The position numbers and the translations under genes are program-made. The notes below the pieces were generated by a model. The model did not search any database, was not told where the DNA came from, and was given only the letters and a program-made list of their open reading frames with translations. This document shows, one piece after another, positions 26,682-36,016 of a stretch of 55,252 nt of DNA. Numbering within the stretch: the first letter of the stretch is position 1; each line of letters opens with the position of its first letter. The stretch lies in assembly GCA_017623055.1 (NCBI GenBank), contig JAGAPX010000027.1:1-55252 (forward strand). Direction: 5' to 3'. Source of the DNA: Phascolarctobacterium sp. (lineage in GTDB: Bacteria; Bacillota; Negativicutes; Acidaminococcales; Acidaminococcaceae).

Positions 26682-27508
26682 TAGCCTTTAACCCCCGAGT
26701 TCATAAATGTATTGATGATGAATTTTTGGCAGAAGCCATAGAGAATCAGAGGCGGCAAACTGGTCAAGGTTGCAACCGCCATTGCGATGCCCCATTCACT
26801 ACCACCTTCGGCACTAATAAACATTTGCAGTGCCAAGGGCAAGGTGTAGGTGTCTTTGTCTTGCAAAATCAGCAAGGGCCAGAAATATTCGTTCCAAGAA
26901 TTGATGAAGAACAGAATGGAGTTAGCCAAGAGCGCCGGTTTAATCAAGGGCATAATAACCTTGGTCAAAACTTGGCGAGGTTTAGCTCCGTCAAGAACTG
27001 CTGCTTCAAGAAGCGCTTTAGGTACGCTACGCATGGTTTGACGCATCAGGAATACACCCATGCCGTCTACCAAGCAAGGCAGCATTACACCCCAAGGAGT
27101 GTTGAGCAGTCCTAATTTTGCCATCATCAAATAGTTGGGCATAATCAAAACAGTGATAGGGATAAAGAAGGTAAGCAGCATGCCGTTGAAAATGCTTTCT
27201 TTGTATTTGAAATCATAATAAACGAAAGCGAACGCTGCCATAACGCTGGTTACGGTTTTGGAAATGGTAACCATTGCTGCGATAAAGAAGGTGTTCCAAA
27301 TATAGGTAAATAAGGGGAAGTTTCCTAAAACCGTGGTGTAGTTATCAAAAGTAACAGGCCAGGGCAACGGGTTCAAGGTAGATTCAAAAACTTGGTTCAA
27401 GTCTTTGAGAGAGGTAGAAATCATGAACACGATGGGCCACAAGGTCAAGAAGATAGCTACCACGAGGAAAACGTGCCATATTAATTCTTGTCGAGTCTCA
27501 GTTTTCAT
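26681..27508 (-). CDS. Carbohydrate ABC transporter permease (MalG/UgpE type)
   Basis: 275 aa with about six TM helices and the EAA loop LLEAAVLDGAKPRQVLTKVIMP, read in two pieces around residues 165-186. It overlaps the partner permease gene by 11 nt and the ATPase gene by 1 nt. Inner-membrane half of a CUT1 sugar importer. Confidence 0.92.
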   Translation of the reverse strand: MKTETRQELIWHVFLVVAIFLTLWPIVFMISTSLKDLNQVFESTLNPLPWPVTFDNYTTVLGNFPLFTYIWNTFFIAAMVTISKTVTSVMAAFAFVYYDFKYKESIFNGMLLTFFIPITVLIMPNYLMMAKLGLLNTPWGVMLPCLVDGMGVFLMRQTMRSVPKALLEAAVLDGAKPRQVLTKVIMPLIKPALLANSILFFINSWNEYFWPLLILQDKDTYTLPLALQMFISAEGGSEWGIAMAVATLTSLPPLILYGFCQKFIINTFMNSGVKG

Positions 27509-28376
27509 AATATACTTTCTTCTCCAGATATTTATTCTTCACATAAAGGAATGCCATATATACGAACATGGTGATTACAGCGTAAGCAGCAGCCTTACCG
27601 GTTTGGAAGAAGGTGAAGCCGTATTGGTAAACAATATAAACCAAGTTGGAGGAACCTTGGTCAGGACCACCTTGAGTAAGCATGTTTACAGGAACCAAAA
27701 CGTGTTGCAAGCTGAATACAACCGTTATCGTAAAGACGTATATAGCAGTTGAAGAGGTCATCGGCAAAATAATTTTTTTGAAGATTACCCAGTTGGAAGC
27801 GTTTTCCAGCTTAGCAGCTTCAATCATTTCTTTGGGAACAGCAACCATTGCTGCCAACATAATGATAAGATTGTAGCCAAAGAACTTCCAGCCGATGATA
27901 GTGCAGATAGCAAAGATTACAAGATAGTTTTCCTTGAACCATCTGGGGGAAGTAATATCAAAGGCACTGAGGATAATGTTAATAGGACCAGCCAGAGGAT
28001 TATAAATCCACAGGAACAAGATACTAGCTACTGCCAAGGACAGGGTTGCCGGCAAGAACAGCGCACTGCGATAGAAGTTGTTCCATTTTTTAATCAAGTG
28101 ACCCAAGATGTAAGAATAGAAGTAGGGCAGTACGAAAATCAAAATCAACATGAAGCCGATGAAGAGCACGGTGTTAATCATGATTTTGATAAGCTCGGGA
28201 CTTGATAAGATATCAGCAAAGTTTTTGAAGCCCACATATTTCATAGTGGGGCTTACCATATTCCAAGAAAAGAAGCTTAAATAGATGTTTTGAATCAGTG
28301 GCCAATAGAAGAATACCAGAAAGAGTATGATGGACGGAATCAAATACACCAAGGCTTCCTTGACATTTCTACTCAT
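27498..28376 (-). CDS. Carbohydrate ABC transporter permease (MalF/UgpA type)
   Basis: 292 aa with six predicted TM helices and the EAA loop MIEAAKLENASNWVIFKKI, which contacts the ATPase. An AAGGAG SD precedes the ATG. It lies 96 bp downstream of the binding-protein gene, with a stem-loop in the gap that may lower expression of the membrane parts relative to the receptor. Confidence 0.92.
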   Translation of the reverse strand: MSRNVKEALVYLIPSIILFLVFFYWPLIQNIYLSFFSWNMVSPTMKYVGFKNFADILSSPELIKIMINTVLFIGFMLILIFVLPYFYSYILGHLIKKWNNFYRSALFLPATLSLAVASILFLWIYNPLAGPINIILSAFDITSPRWFKENYLVIFAICTIIGWKFFGYNLIIMLAAMVAVPKEMIEAAKLENASNWVIFKKIILPMTSSTAIYVFTITVVFSLQHVLVPVNMLTQGGPDQGSSNLVYIVYQYGFTFFQTGKAAAYAVITMFVYMAFLYVKNKYLEKKVYYEN

Positions 28377-28437
28377 AAATACTCCTTAAAATAAGCAAAA
28401 CGTTAATTTTACAACCTATCCGTAAAAACACATAGAA

Positions 28438-28461
28438 GGGCTGCCTCAAAAGAGACAGCCC
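28438..28461 (-). terminator. Stem-loop between sugar-binding protein and permeases
   Basis: GGGCTGCCTC/GAGACAGCCC, 10 bp with one mismatch and a 4-nt loop. The following minus-strand sequence (TTCTATGTGTTTTT) is only moderately U-rich, so a partial terminator or mRNA 3'-stabiliser is more likely than full termination. Confidence 0.6.
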
Positions 28462-28472
28462 TCAGCATCAAA

Positions 28473-29768
28473 TTACAGCAAATCGTTAACTTTTTTAGCA
28501 GTTTCTTTCAGTGCTTCAGCAGCAGGTTTTTCACCGCTCAAGATAACGTCACGAACGTCGATCAACATTTGTTCAGCTTGTAAGCCATTAGCGCCGGGGA
28601 AGGAAGCCCATTTAACAGCTTTCGGCATCAAAGACAAAGCAACTTGAATGTTTTTGTTTTCTTCAGCCATTTTTTTGAAGCCTTTGGGATCTTCAGCAAT
28701 GCCTTTGCGGGGCGGCAGGTAACCGGTACCGGTAGACCATTTTACGAGAGCTTCGGGGGATTGCAAGTATTTAATGAATTCACAAGCAGCTTTTTCTTTA
28801 GCAGCATCTTTGGAGAATACCATCAAGAAGTTACCGCCTGCAGCAACGCGAACCGGTTTGCCTTCGAATTCAGGGAAGGAAGCAACTTTAACGGGGAATT
28901 TAGCGGTTTTTTCGAAGTTAGCGCGTTTACCGATGGTGGTGCAAACCATACCAAGTTTGCCGGACAGGTAAGCTTGGAAGCCTTCTTCGTTGGTAGCGTG
29001 CAAGCCGCTACCGTCTTTAACCATGTCAGCCATCAATTGGAATGCTTCTGCAGCTTCCGGAGTATCGAAACCAGCTTTGATTTTGCCGTCAACTTTTTTC
29101 AGCATTACGCCACCATTGGATTCGATGATAGCTTGTTGTGCCCAGTTGTCAGCATATTCTTGCATGAAGAAGCCCATGTTGCCGGTTTTGTCTTTAATGG
29201 TTTTAGCATAGGTTTTAACTTCAGCCCAAGTTTTGGGAGCTTCGGTCAAACCAGCAGCTTTGAAGATTTCGGGGTTGTAGTACAGTACGGGAACGGAGAT
29301 GGAGTACGGCAAGCCAACTTGTTTGCCATCTTCAGTTTGAGCCAATTCCAATACGTTGGGCAGGAAGTTGTCTTTCAAGAAGTTGGGGTCGCCAGCTTTA
29401 GCGAAAGCGTCGTTCAGGTTAACGGATTGGAAGTTTTCAGCAGCATAGTTCAGGAAAGAGTAACCCATTTGAACTACGTCCGGGTTTTTGCCGGAAGCAA
29501 TAGCAGCTTGCAAGTTTTGGGTCAAGCCTTTGTACATATCGGGGTTGTATTTTTCTACAACTTCGATGCCAGGGTTTTTAGCGTTGAAGTCTTTTACCAA
29601 TTCTTTTACGGTAGCGCCGCCGAAGCTTTCAGCAGCAACGTGCCAATATTCGATTTGTACTTTTTTACCAGCGTCAGCTTTCTTTTTGTCACCGCCACCG
29701 CAACCAACGATTGCACCGGTAGCAAATAAAGAAATCATTGCAGCCGCCAAAACTTTTTTCAAGTTCAT
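28473..29768 (-). CDS. Extracellular sugar-binding lipoprotein (family 1)
   Basis: 431 aa. A signal with lipobox TGAIVGC is followed by a Gly/Lys linker. The family 1 solute-binding fold carries IEYWHVAAES, LVKDFNAKNPGIEV, an AAIASGKNPDVVQMG stretch and WAEVKTYAKTI. It is the receptor of the CUT1 importer downstream. Similarity in architecture to UgpB is evident, but glycerol-3-phosphate specificity is not established. AGGAGG SD. Confidence 0.92.
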   Translation of the reverse strand: MNLKKVLAAAMISLFATGAIVGCGGGDKKKADAGKKVQIEYWHVAAESFGGATVKELVKDFNAKNPGIEVVEKYNPDMYKGLTQNLQAAIASGKNPDVVQMGYSFLNYAAENFQSVNLNDAFAKAGDPNFLKDNFLPNVLELAQTEDGKQVGLPYSISVPVLYYNPEIFKAAGLTEAPKTWAEVKTYAKTIKDKTGNMGFFMQEYADNWAQQAIIESNGGVMLKKVDGKIKAGFDTPEAAEAFQLMADMVKDGSGLHATNEEGFQAYLSGKLGMVCTTIGKRANFEKTAKFPVKVASFPEFEGKPVRVAAGGNFLMVFSKDAAKEKAACEFIKYLQSPEALVKWSTGTGYLPPRKGIAEDPKGFKKMAEENKNIQVALSLMPKAVKWASFPGANGLQAEQMLIDVRDVILSGEKPAAEALKETAKKVNDLL

Positions 29769-29838
29769 GAGTTATTCCTCCTTATTTTAAAAACAATTTA
29801 AAACCAAATTTAGTCACTCCAAAAGAAGAGCTATCTCC

Positions 29839-29868
29839 ATTTTAATGGGACGACAAGAGTCCTGTCAA
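29839..29868 (-). promoter_or_regulatory. Promoter of the sugar-transport operon
   Basis: On the minus strand: TTGACA (29868-29863), 18-nt spacer, TAAAAT (29844-29839). Within the spacer lies GGAC-N7-GTCC, a small inverted repeat that could be an operator. The rest of 29769-30040 holds the divergent asparaginase promoter, with a TATAAT at 29992-29997. Confidence 0.65.
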
Positions 29869-30040
29869 GAAAAAACGTCAACTTTGTGACAATTTCTATT
29901 ATTTTTTCTCAAAAAGAACAGGGACTTGTAAAGCCATACAGGGACTAAATTTGCCCCGAAAGATTTTTCAACAGGTTTTCCCTGAAAATGTTATAATGTT
30001 TTAAAATGAAAGAAAGCTTGTTAAAACGGAGGCTTCCATT

Positions 30041-30973
30041 ATGAAAAAAATTCTTATGCTGGGAACAGGAGGTACCATTGCCTGCGTTCCTTCTGAAAAC
30101 GGACTTGTCCCTGCTCTCGATGGCAAGACCTTAGTAAAAATGGTTCCAGAGCTGGCAGGCTTGTGCCATATAGATTACAAACAAATTCTAAATTTAGACA
30201 GCAGTAATATTGCTCCCAAGCATTGGCAGATTATTGCTAATGCATTGGCAGAAAGCTACGATAACTACGACGGCTTCGTCATCACCCACGGCACGGACAC
30301 TATGGCGTATTCCGCCGCAGCTTTAAGCTGGATGATACAGGGTTGTAAAAAGCCTGTTGTCTTTACCGGTGCACAGCTCCCCATCACCGCAGAAGGTACG
30401 GACGCAAAAGCCAATGTGTACAACGCATTTCTTGTTGCCACCAGCCAAGCCCAAGGCATCTGCCTTGCTTTTGGTAAATTCGTTATCCACGGTTTGTACG
30501 CTAAAAAAATGTGTAGCGAAAGCTTCGACGGATTCTACAGCATTAACCGCCAGCCCATGGCGACCATTGAAGACAACCAATTCACCTGGAACTCTTACGA
30601 AGGTGCAGGAAGCTCGGGAAATAAATTCACCTTGAACACCGCCTTAGAAGAAAAGGTTGCAGTAGTTAAAGTAACCCCGGGGCTCTCCCCTGACATTTTA
30701 GACTACTACCTTGACCGCGGGTACAAAGGTATAATTTTAGAAAGCTTCGGCGCGGGCGGTGTCCCTAACGACGAAAACAACTGGTTACCGAATTTAGAAA
30801 GACTCATTCAAAATGGAGTGCGTGTTGTCTGTGCGACCCAGTGTACCTACGATGGAGTGAACCTTTCAGTTTACCCTATTGGCACCCTCGCCCAAAAGCT
30901 TGGTGCTGAATCGGCTGGAACCCTTACAATTGAAGCAACTCTTACCAAATTGATGCACGATCTTGCAAAATAG
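30041..30973 (+). CDS. ansA: Type I L-asparaginase
   Basis: Hydrolyses asparagine to aspartate and ammonia. The N-terminal threonine motif is TGGTIACV (Thr12) and the second catalytic motif is VITHGTDTMAYSAA (Thr/Asp pair). DSSNIAPKHW carries the substrate-contacting Ser. No signal peptide and 310 aa fit a cytoplasmic type I enzyme. It has a GGAGG SD and a terminator shared with the convergent GNAT gene. Confidence 0.92.
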   Translation: MKKILMLGTGGTIACVPSENGLVPALDGKTLVKMVPELAGLCHIDYKQILNLDSSNIAPKHWQIIANALAESYDNYDGFVITHGTDTMAYSAAALSWMIQGCKKPVVFTGAQLPITAEGTDAKANVYNAFLVATSQAQGICLAFGKFVIHGLYAKKMCSESFDGFYSINRQPMATIEDNQFTWNSYEGAGSSGNKFTLNTALEEKVAVVKVTPGLSPDILDYYLDRGYKGIILESFGAGGVPNDENNWLPNLERLIQNGVRVVCATQCTYDGVNLSVYPIGTLAQKLGAESAGTLTIEATLTKLMHDLAK

Positions 30974-31009
30974 AAAGCTCTGTCTGAAATTCAGACAGAG
31001 CTTTCGTTT
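30973..31009. terminator. Bidirectional terminator
   Basis: A 15-bp perfect stem (30973-30987 with 30991-31005, GAAAGCTCTGTCTGA and its complement), 3-nt loop, followed by GTTTTT. Confidence 0.94.
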
Positions 31010-31597
31010 TTAAAACTGCTTATTAAATTCTTCCAGCACTTTTTCTACAGCGCTTGCTTCCACATTTGGAAAGTTCACGAACTCTTGAGGAGCATTTTCT
31101 TTTTCTCCAATCTCTTTAGCCATCCACACAACATCAAGCCATCTGTCATGCTTAAAGCCTGCTTTCGGAAAGGTTCCAATAAATTCGTAGCCAATGGCGC
31201 GGTGCATCTCAATGCTATGCACATTGTCTCCTGTAATGCAGGAATAAAGGTTCTTAATATTTTGTAGCGCCATCAATTTTTCTAAGGCACCGTACAAAAT
31301 TACACCCAAACCTTTTCCCTGAGCCTGAGGGGCTAAATAAATCGTTACCTCTACGTCCCAATTATAAGCAGCACGCTCCAAATAACGATGTGCGTAAGCG
31401 TAACCCACAATCTCGCCGTCCTCTTCTAAAACAAGATAAGGATACTCCGCAGAGATTACTTTAATCCGTTTTGTAAATTCTTCCAACGTCGGCACAGTAT
31501 ACTCAAAAGAAATGCAGGTGTCAGTTATAAAGGGAGTGTACACTTTTAGGATTTGCTCCGCGTCGCTTAACTGCACTTGTCTAATTTTGTAGGTCAT
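31010..31597 (-). CDS. GNAT acetyltransferase (phosphinothricin acetyltransferase-like)
   Basis: 195 aa from ATG 31597 (GAGGGG SD 6-7 nt upstream). A TTG at 31600 is less likely. GNAT features are a strand with VGYAYAHRYLERAAYNWDVE, the acetyl-CoA loop APQAQGKGLGVILYGALE, and NVHSIEMHRAIGYEFIGTFPKAGFKHDRWLDVVWM, read here in separate pieces of the C-terminal half. The last pattern is that of the Pat/Bar/YncA group, which acetylates phosphinothricin or methionine sulfone-like compounds. A physiological role in detoxifying amino-acid analogues is inference. Confidence 0.85.
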   Translation of the reverse strand: MTYKIRQVQLSDAEQILKVYTPFITDTCISFEYTVPTLEEFTKRIKVISAEYPYLVLEEDGEIVGYAYAHRYLERAAYNWDVEVTIYLAPQAQGKGLGVILYGALEKLMALQNIKNLYSCITGDNVHSIEMHRAIGYEFIGTFPKAGFKHDRWLDVVWMAKEIGEKENAPQEFVNFPNVEASAVEKVLEEFNKQF

Positions 31598-31651
31598 CAA
31601 AATCCCCTCATCAATTCAAAATAATTTAGTACTCCTCAAAGAGGAAGCCTT

Positions 31652-33214
31652 TTATCTATGTTCCACATATACTTCAAACATTCTGTTCCAAGGCAGGGTG
31701 AAGCGATAATTCTTCACAGCTTCACCAAGCATAGGCTCTGCAACGCTCACAATTAAATTAGTAATATCTTCTTCTGCCACCGCAGTTTGTTCCTCGTTAA
31801 GTCCGCTGTTAGGCCAATACTTACGCCAGATTAAATTACGGTACACGTCCATACGCACGTTGGATTGGTAAGCCCAATCGTCTAAATAACGCACGTCCAG
31901 AAGCTGGCGCTTACCAGCTTCGGAGTACTGCTCACTAAGCAAGCCTTGTGCCAAAGCGTAGCCCAAGGAATTGCCGGCAGTGTTCCAGCCTGCGTAAGAT
32001 GCAAGCTTGTATTCCAAGCCATTAGCAAAAATATTGCTTACTAAAGAGTTGTCTGCACCATTACCATACTTCACGTCAGCAACAGCAACAGCCTTCCCAT
32101 TGTTGGTCATTACGTCTAACAGCTTAGTGAACTTCTCCACTCCCCCTGTAACAAGATAATCATTTTCAGGAGAGCTTGCCTCCAAAGTTATACCATCCTG
32201 CGGAGTGTTAATGGCAAGTACTAAATCTGCACGCTTATGATTAAAGATAGGTACGGCACCAGCAACGTAAACGTGCTGTCTTGCACTCATAGCAATGGTA
32301 TCGTCCTCGTAGGCAGGCACAGTAGCACCACCCTCTCCGGGAGCGTAAACAATTTGTACCAACGGAATTTCGTAACGCAGCTTGGTAGAAGCACGACTGA
32401 GAAGCAACAAGCCAAGCTGATCTGCCCCTGCAAAAAAGCGAATACGTTCTTTAGGAAGCTCGTTAACTAAAAACTCCATCTCCCTCGCTTCACGATGTGC
32501 TTGGCTAAACTCGGCAGTATCGTCCCTGCCAATGAGCAGGTAATCAAAGTCGCCACTTTCCACGCCGTGAAGGAGCAGTTCCGTAGCCTTAATGTTATTA
32601 CCACGACGGGTGTACATATCAGCTAAAATTTCTTGAGGAATGGCTTGACGCAGTTTGCGCAGTTCCCTTTTTTCACGATAGCCAATCTCTTTTGCTTCCA
32701 GCTTATCTTCCAGTTCACCTAAACGGAAAAGTCTTGCTCCCCACTCCTTGTAATATGCAGGCTCTACGGGAGCAGCACTGCGTTTAGGCGAGCGCATAAT
32801 GGTTGTAAAAACATAAACCAGTTGGTCGCGGAAGCCTTTCTTCAACTCAACCAATCTATCGGCGCGGTGCTTCAACACTTCCAAAGGAATATGGTGGGTG
32901 CGTGAATCAACCAAGCCTCCGTAAACGAGAGCGTCAGAAGAAATAACCATTGCCAAAGATTCATCAGCGTTTTCTAAAAGCCAATCGAATAGAGCGTCAG
33001 GGTCGCCACCCTTTTCCGCACCGGCAATGTACTCTATTGGAGGAGTTTTAACCTCCCAACCTGCTGCTTCCATTGTCTCTACCGGATACGCCAAGCATAC
33101 CGGTCTATTATCCAAGGGAACATACAACAACGTGCCCTTAATCTTAGGCGCAGCTAAAGTAATCTGGCAACAAAGCATTGCTAAAATAAAAATGAACGCC
33201 TGCAACTTTTTCAT
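31652..33214 (-). CDS. DUF4127-family exported protein
   Basis: 520 aa from ATG 33214, with an N-terminal signal peptide (about 1-21, ending TLAA). The body begins LLYVPLDNRPVCLAYP and includes MVISSDALVYGGLVDSRTH, FDYLLIGRDDTAE and VLAINTPQDG, read as separate motifs. These mark the DUF4127 family found mainly in Firmicutes. The family has no established function. The several conserved acidic, His and Arg clusters suggest an enzyme or binding protein. It is monocistronic, between the GNAT gene and an amino-acid transporter. The start is weak in SD (AGAG). Confidence 0.75.
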   Translation of the reverse strand: MKKLQAFIFILAMLCCQITLAAPKIKGTLLYVPLDNRPVCLAYPVETMEAAGWEVKTPPIEYIAGAEKGGDPDALFDWLLENADESLAMVISSDALVYGGLVDSRTHHIPLEVLKHRADRLVELKKGFRDQLVYVFTTIMRSPKRSAAPVEPAYYKEWGARLFRLGELEDKLEAKEIGYREKRELRKLRQAIPQEILADMYTRRGNNIKATELLLHGVESGDFDYLLIGRDDTAEFSQAHREAREMEFLVNELPKERIRFFAGADQLGLLLLSRASTKLRYEIPLVQIVYAPGEGGATVPAYEDDTIAMSARQHVYVAGAVPIFNHKRADLVLAINTPQDGITLEASSPENDYLVTGGVEKFTKLLDVMTNNGKAVAVADVKYGNGADNSLVSNIFANGLEYKLASYAGWNTAGNSLGYALAQGLLSEQYSEAGKRQLLDVRYLDDWAYQSNVRMDVYRNLIWRKYWPNSGLNEEQTAVAEEDITNLIVSVAEPMLGEAVKNYRFTLPWNRMFEVYVEHR

Positions 33215-33264
33215 AAGTATCAACTCTTTTCTATGTAACGCATTACTGCATGAAATACAAGAAT

Positions 33265-33300
33265 AGCCCTAATCGTAGAGTTCTACAATTAGGGCTTTTA
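33265..33300 (-). terminator. Terminator of the second amino-acid transporter operon
   Basis: A 15-bp stem with one mismatch: AGCCCTAAT-GTAGA paired with TCTAC-ATTAGGGCT (33265-33279 with 33282-33296), just after the ATPase gene on the minus strand. T-tract on the plus side, moderate U-richness on the minus side. Confidence 0.8.
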
Positions 33301-33316
33301 ATCCTGCTGAGTTCAC

Positions 33317-34063
33317 TTATTGTTGAAATCTTCCTAAAAACTCCTTAGTTCTGGGGTTCTTAGGATTCTTGAACAGTACTTCCGGAGCATCGTCCTCAGC
33401 GATAACGCCTTGGTCGATGAAGATTACACGGTTAGAAACATCACGGGCAAAAGCCATTTCGTGAGTTACGATAACCATGGTAAAGCCGGATTCTGCCAAG
33501 TCGCGGATAACACGCAATACTTCGCCAACCATTTCCGGGTCAAGTGCAGAAGTAGGTTCGTCCATCAAAAGGACTTCCGGTTCCAATGCCAAAGCACGAG
33601 CAATGGCAACACGTTGTTTTTGACCACCGGAAAGCTGGTGGGGTTTAGCATTGATGTAGCTATCCATGCCAACATGTTTCAAATATTTTAAAGCAGTTTC
33701 TTTTGCTTCCTCTTTAGATTTACCTAAAACCTTGATTTGACCAACAGTGCAGTTTTCCAGTACGGTCATATTGTTGAACAGGTTAAAAGATTGGAACACC
33801 ATACCAACTTTAGTACGGAACTGGGTAAGCTTTTTAAAATGCTTCATTACAGATTCACCACGATAGCAAACGTCGCCACCAGTGGGATGTTCCAAATAGT
33901 TTACGCAACGGATGAGAGTGGACTTACCGCTACCGGAAGGACCGATAACGCACACTACGTCACCACGATAAATATCAAAGCTAATACCTTTTAAGATTTC
34001 ACGTTCGCCAAATGCCTTTTTCAGATCATGAACGGAAACTAAAAGCTCTCTATCTTGTGCCAT
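33317..34063 (-). CDS. Amino-acid ABC transporter ATPase
   Basis: 248 aa of the GlnQ/HisP group: Walker [11 protein letters not shown]-loop FQSFNLFNN, signature LSGGQKQR, Walker [16 protein letters not shown]-loop [11 protein letters not shown] 34063 shares a base with the permease stop (TGATG), and an AAGGACGG SD is 8 nt upstream. It works with the permease and binding protein upstream. Confidence 0.93.
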   Translation of the reverse strand: MAQDRELLVSVHDLKKAFGEREILKGISFDIYRGDVVCVIGPSGSGKSTLIRCVNYLEHPTGGDVCYRGESVMKHFKKLTQFRTKVGMVFQSFNLFNNMTVLENCTVGQIKVLGKSKEEAKETALKYLKHVGMDSYINAKPHQLSGGQKQRVAIARALALEPEVLLMDEPTSALDPEMVGEVLRVIRDLAESGFTMVIVTHEMAFARDVSNRVIFIDQGVIAEDDAPEVLFKNPKNPRTKEFLGRFQQ

Positions 34064-34860
34064 CAATCAAACCGTCCTTTCTGTTTTTTAGTAGGCAGGG
34101 GTACGTGACCGCAGGGGTCAGCCATAGGGTCATAGTTAACCAATTGATAATCTTTGGGACCATCCATCTTGCTTTCAACCCAACGCAGTAATCTAGACGC
34201 AGTAAATGTCATAATAAAATAGATTACGCAGGTCAGGAAGAAGATTTCAAAGTATTTGTAGTAAACACCCGCAGCAGATTTGGACGCAAAGTACAATTCA
34301 GTTACGGAAATTACGTTCAATACGGAAGTATCTTTAATATTGATGATAAGGTTGTTGCCCAATTGAGGCATTACGTTACGCAATGCTTGGGGCAAAATTA
34401 CGTTGTACATAATTTGGAAGTGGTCCATACCAATAGCGATAGCTGCTTCCTTTTGACCGGGGTCAACGGATTCGATACCACCGCGCACGGTTTCTGCCAT
34501 ATACGCACCGGTGTTGATGGATACAACGAAGAAACCCGCAAACATAGGAGACATATCAATATTGAACACACTCATTGCGCCATAGTACACAACCATGGCT
34601 TGTACAATCATAGGTGTACCACGGAAAACTTCTACGTAAGCATCTAAAAGGCGTTGCAAGCATTTAATTGCACCTTTTTTAAATGCGCTGTCATTATCTT
34701 CCATGGGAATAGTTTGAATGATACCTACTACCAAACCGATTAAGCAACCAATAAAGGTACCTACTACGGCAAGAAGTAAGGTTACGCCGGCACCGGTCAG
34801 CAAAACTGAACCGTATTCTTCCATTAGGAAGAAGACCCAGCCAAAAAATGTTGTTGGCAT
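34063..34860 (-). CDS. Amino-acid ABC transporter permease
   Basis: 265 aa HisM-type permease with about five TM helices and the EAA loop [20 protein letters not shown]. Compared with the first transporter's permease it has an extra N-terminal stretch and a longer charged tail ([21 protein letters not shown] in two parts). AGGAGC SD. It follows the binding-protein gene by 86 bp containing a strong stem-loop. Confidence 0.9.
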   Translation of the reverse strand: MPTTFFGWVFFLMEEYGSVLLTGAGVTLLLAVVGTFIGCLIGLVVGIIQTIPMEDNDSAFKKGAIKCLQRLLDAYVEVFRGTPMIVQAMVVYYGAMSVFNIDMSPMFAGFFVVSINTGAYMAETVRGGIESVDPGQKEAAIAIGMDHFQIMYNVILPQALRNVMPQLGNNLIINIKDTSVLNVISVTELYFASKSAAGVYYKYFEIFFLTCVIYFIMTFTASRLLRWVESKMDGPKDYQLVNYDPMADPCGHVPLPTKKQKGRFD

Positions 34861-34904
34861 TACAATTGCTCCTTATTTTAATTACAATATAATAATAGTA
34901 GAAA

Positions 34905-34926
34905 AGGGCGACGAATGCGTCGCCCT
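34905..34926 (-). terminator. Stem-loop between binding protein and permease
   Basis: Perfect 9-bp GC-rich stem AGGGCGACG/CGTCGCCCT with 4-nt loop. On the minus strand TTTTCTACTATTATT follows. It probably terminates part of the transcripts or protects the binding-protein mRNA, favouring excess receptor. Confidence 0.75.
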
Positions 34927-34946
34927 AATTTTAAATCTGTATCAGA

Positions 34947-35789
34947 TTATTGAGCCAAAGGTTGTTTTTTGATAGCTTCAGCCATGATTTTGTCATGGTC
35001 AGCTTTAGTCATGCCGCCCAGAACTTTGTTCATAGCGTCAACCAATTGTTTGTTGCCTTTTTTAACTGCGATACCGATTTCAACATCTTCCGGAGAAGTT
35101 TTGAAGCCTTTGCCTTCTGCGAAGGTAAGCATGGTCAATTCGGGGTTAGCGAATTCAGCAGCTCTTGCAGTCGGGATATCGGTTACAATCAAGTTAGCTT
35201 TGCCGGATTTCAGAGCAACAATCATACCGGGAACGTTGTCGATAGCGGGCAATTTTTTAACTTCGGGAACTTGGTCGATTTGGTCGTACCAGATGGTGTT
35301 GATTTGAGAAGTTGCAACAGCACCTTTCAAATCAGCAACGCTTTTAGCTTCTGCTTGCGGAGTGCCTTTTTTAACAAGAGCGACTACGTCAGCATAGTAG
35401 TACGGCAGGGTGAAGTCAACGGTTTCTTTACGTTTGGAGGTAATGGACATACCAGCGATAGCAGCATCGATTTTGCCGGATACTACTGCAGGGGGCAGAC
35501 CATCCCATTCGATTTTGTGTACTTCAAGTTTAGCGCCCATGGAATCAGCCAATTTTTTAGCGATGATTACGTCGTAGCCATAAGCAAATTCTTTGGAGCC
35601 AGCGATTTGAACAGCACCGCCATCAGCAGAAGTTTGGGACCAGTTGTAAGGAGCGTATGCACATTCCATACCAACTTTCAAAACTTTTTGGTCAGCTTTC
35701 TTTTCGCCGCCACCGCAACCAGCGGACAGAGCAACAGCAGCAATCATAGCGCCACAAGCAGCAAATTTTAACATTTTTTTCAAGTTCAT
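34947..35789 (-). CDS. Amino-acid-binding lipoprotein
   Basis: Family 3 solute-binding lipoprotein, 280 aa from ATG 35789 (AAGGTG-region SD). The lipobox is VALSAGC. It contains AYGYDVIIAKKLADSMGAKLE, read in two parts, the binding loop ITSKRKETVDFT and MTKADHDKIMAEAI near the end. It is only distantly similar to the two tandem receptors at 16746-18424, so this importer serves a different ligand. First gene of its operon. 35790-36016 upstream is AT-rich and contains only the guaB terminator. Confidence 0.92.
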   Translation of the reverse strand: MNLKKMLKFAACGAMIAAVALSAGCGGGEKKADQKVLKVGMECAYAPYNWSQTSADGGAVQIAGSKEFAYGYDVIIAKKLADSMGAKLEVHKIEWDGLPPAVVSGKIDAAIAGMSITSKRKETVDFTLPYYYADVVALVKKGTPQAEAKSVADLKGAVATSQINTIWYDQIDQVPEVKKLPAIDNVPGMIVALKSGKANLIVTDIPTARAAEFANPELTMLTFAEGKGFKTSPEDVEIGIAVKKGNKQLVDAMNKVLGGMTKADHDKIMAEAIKKQPLAQ

Positions 35790-35963
35790 AAATAACACAC
35801 CTTTCCTTGTGTAAATAACTTATAAATTACTTAATACTTTACTATAATGAACAGAAAAAATCAATATTGTAACGCAATTTATTATGTATACATACTAAAA
35901 AATTACAGAAATACTCAAAGCAAAAGACAATCTCCATTTTGAGAAACTATTTTAGTAAACAGA

Positions 35964-35995
35964 AACACCTCGCTACTTTTCAGTAACGAGGTGTT
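35964..35995 (-). terminator. Terminator of the purine operon
   Basis: AACACCTCG-TAC/GTA-CGAGGTGTT, a 12-bp stem with one mismatch and a 6-nt loop, lies 21 nt after guaB on the minus strand. Confidence 0.88.
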
Positions 35996-36016
35996 AATTT
36001 TAAGCTTAGCCTTTAA

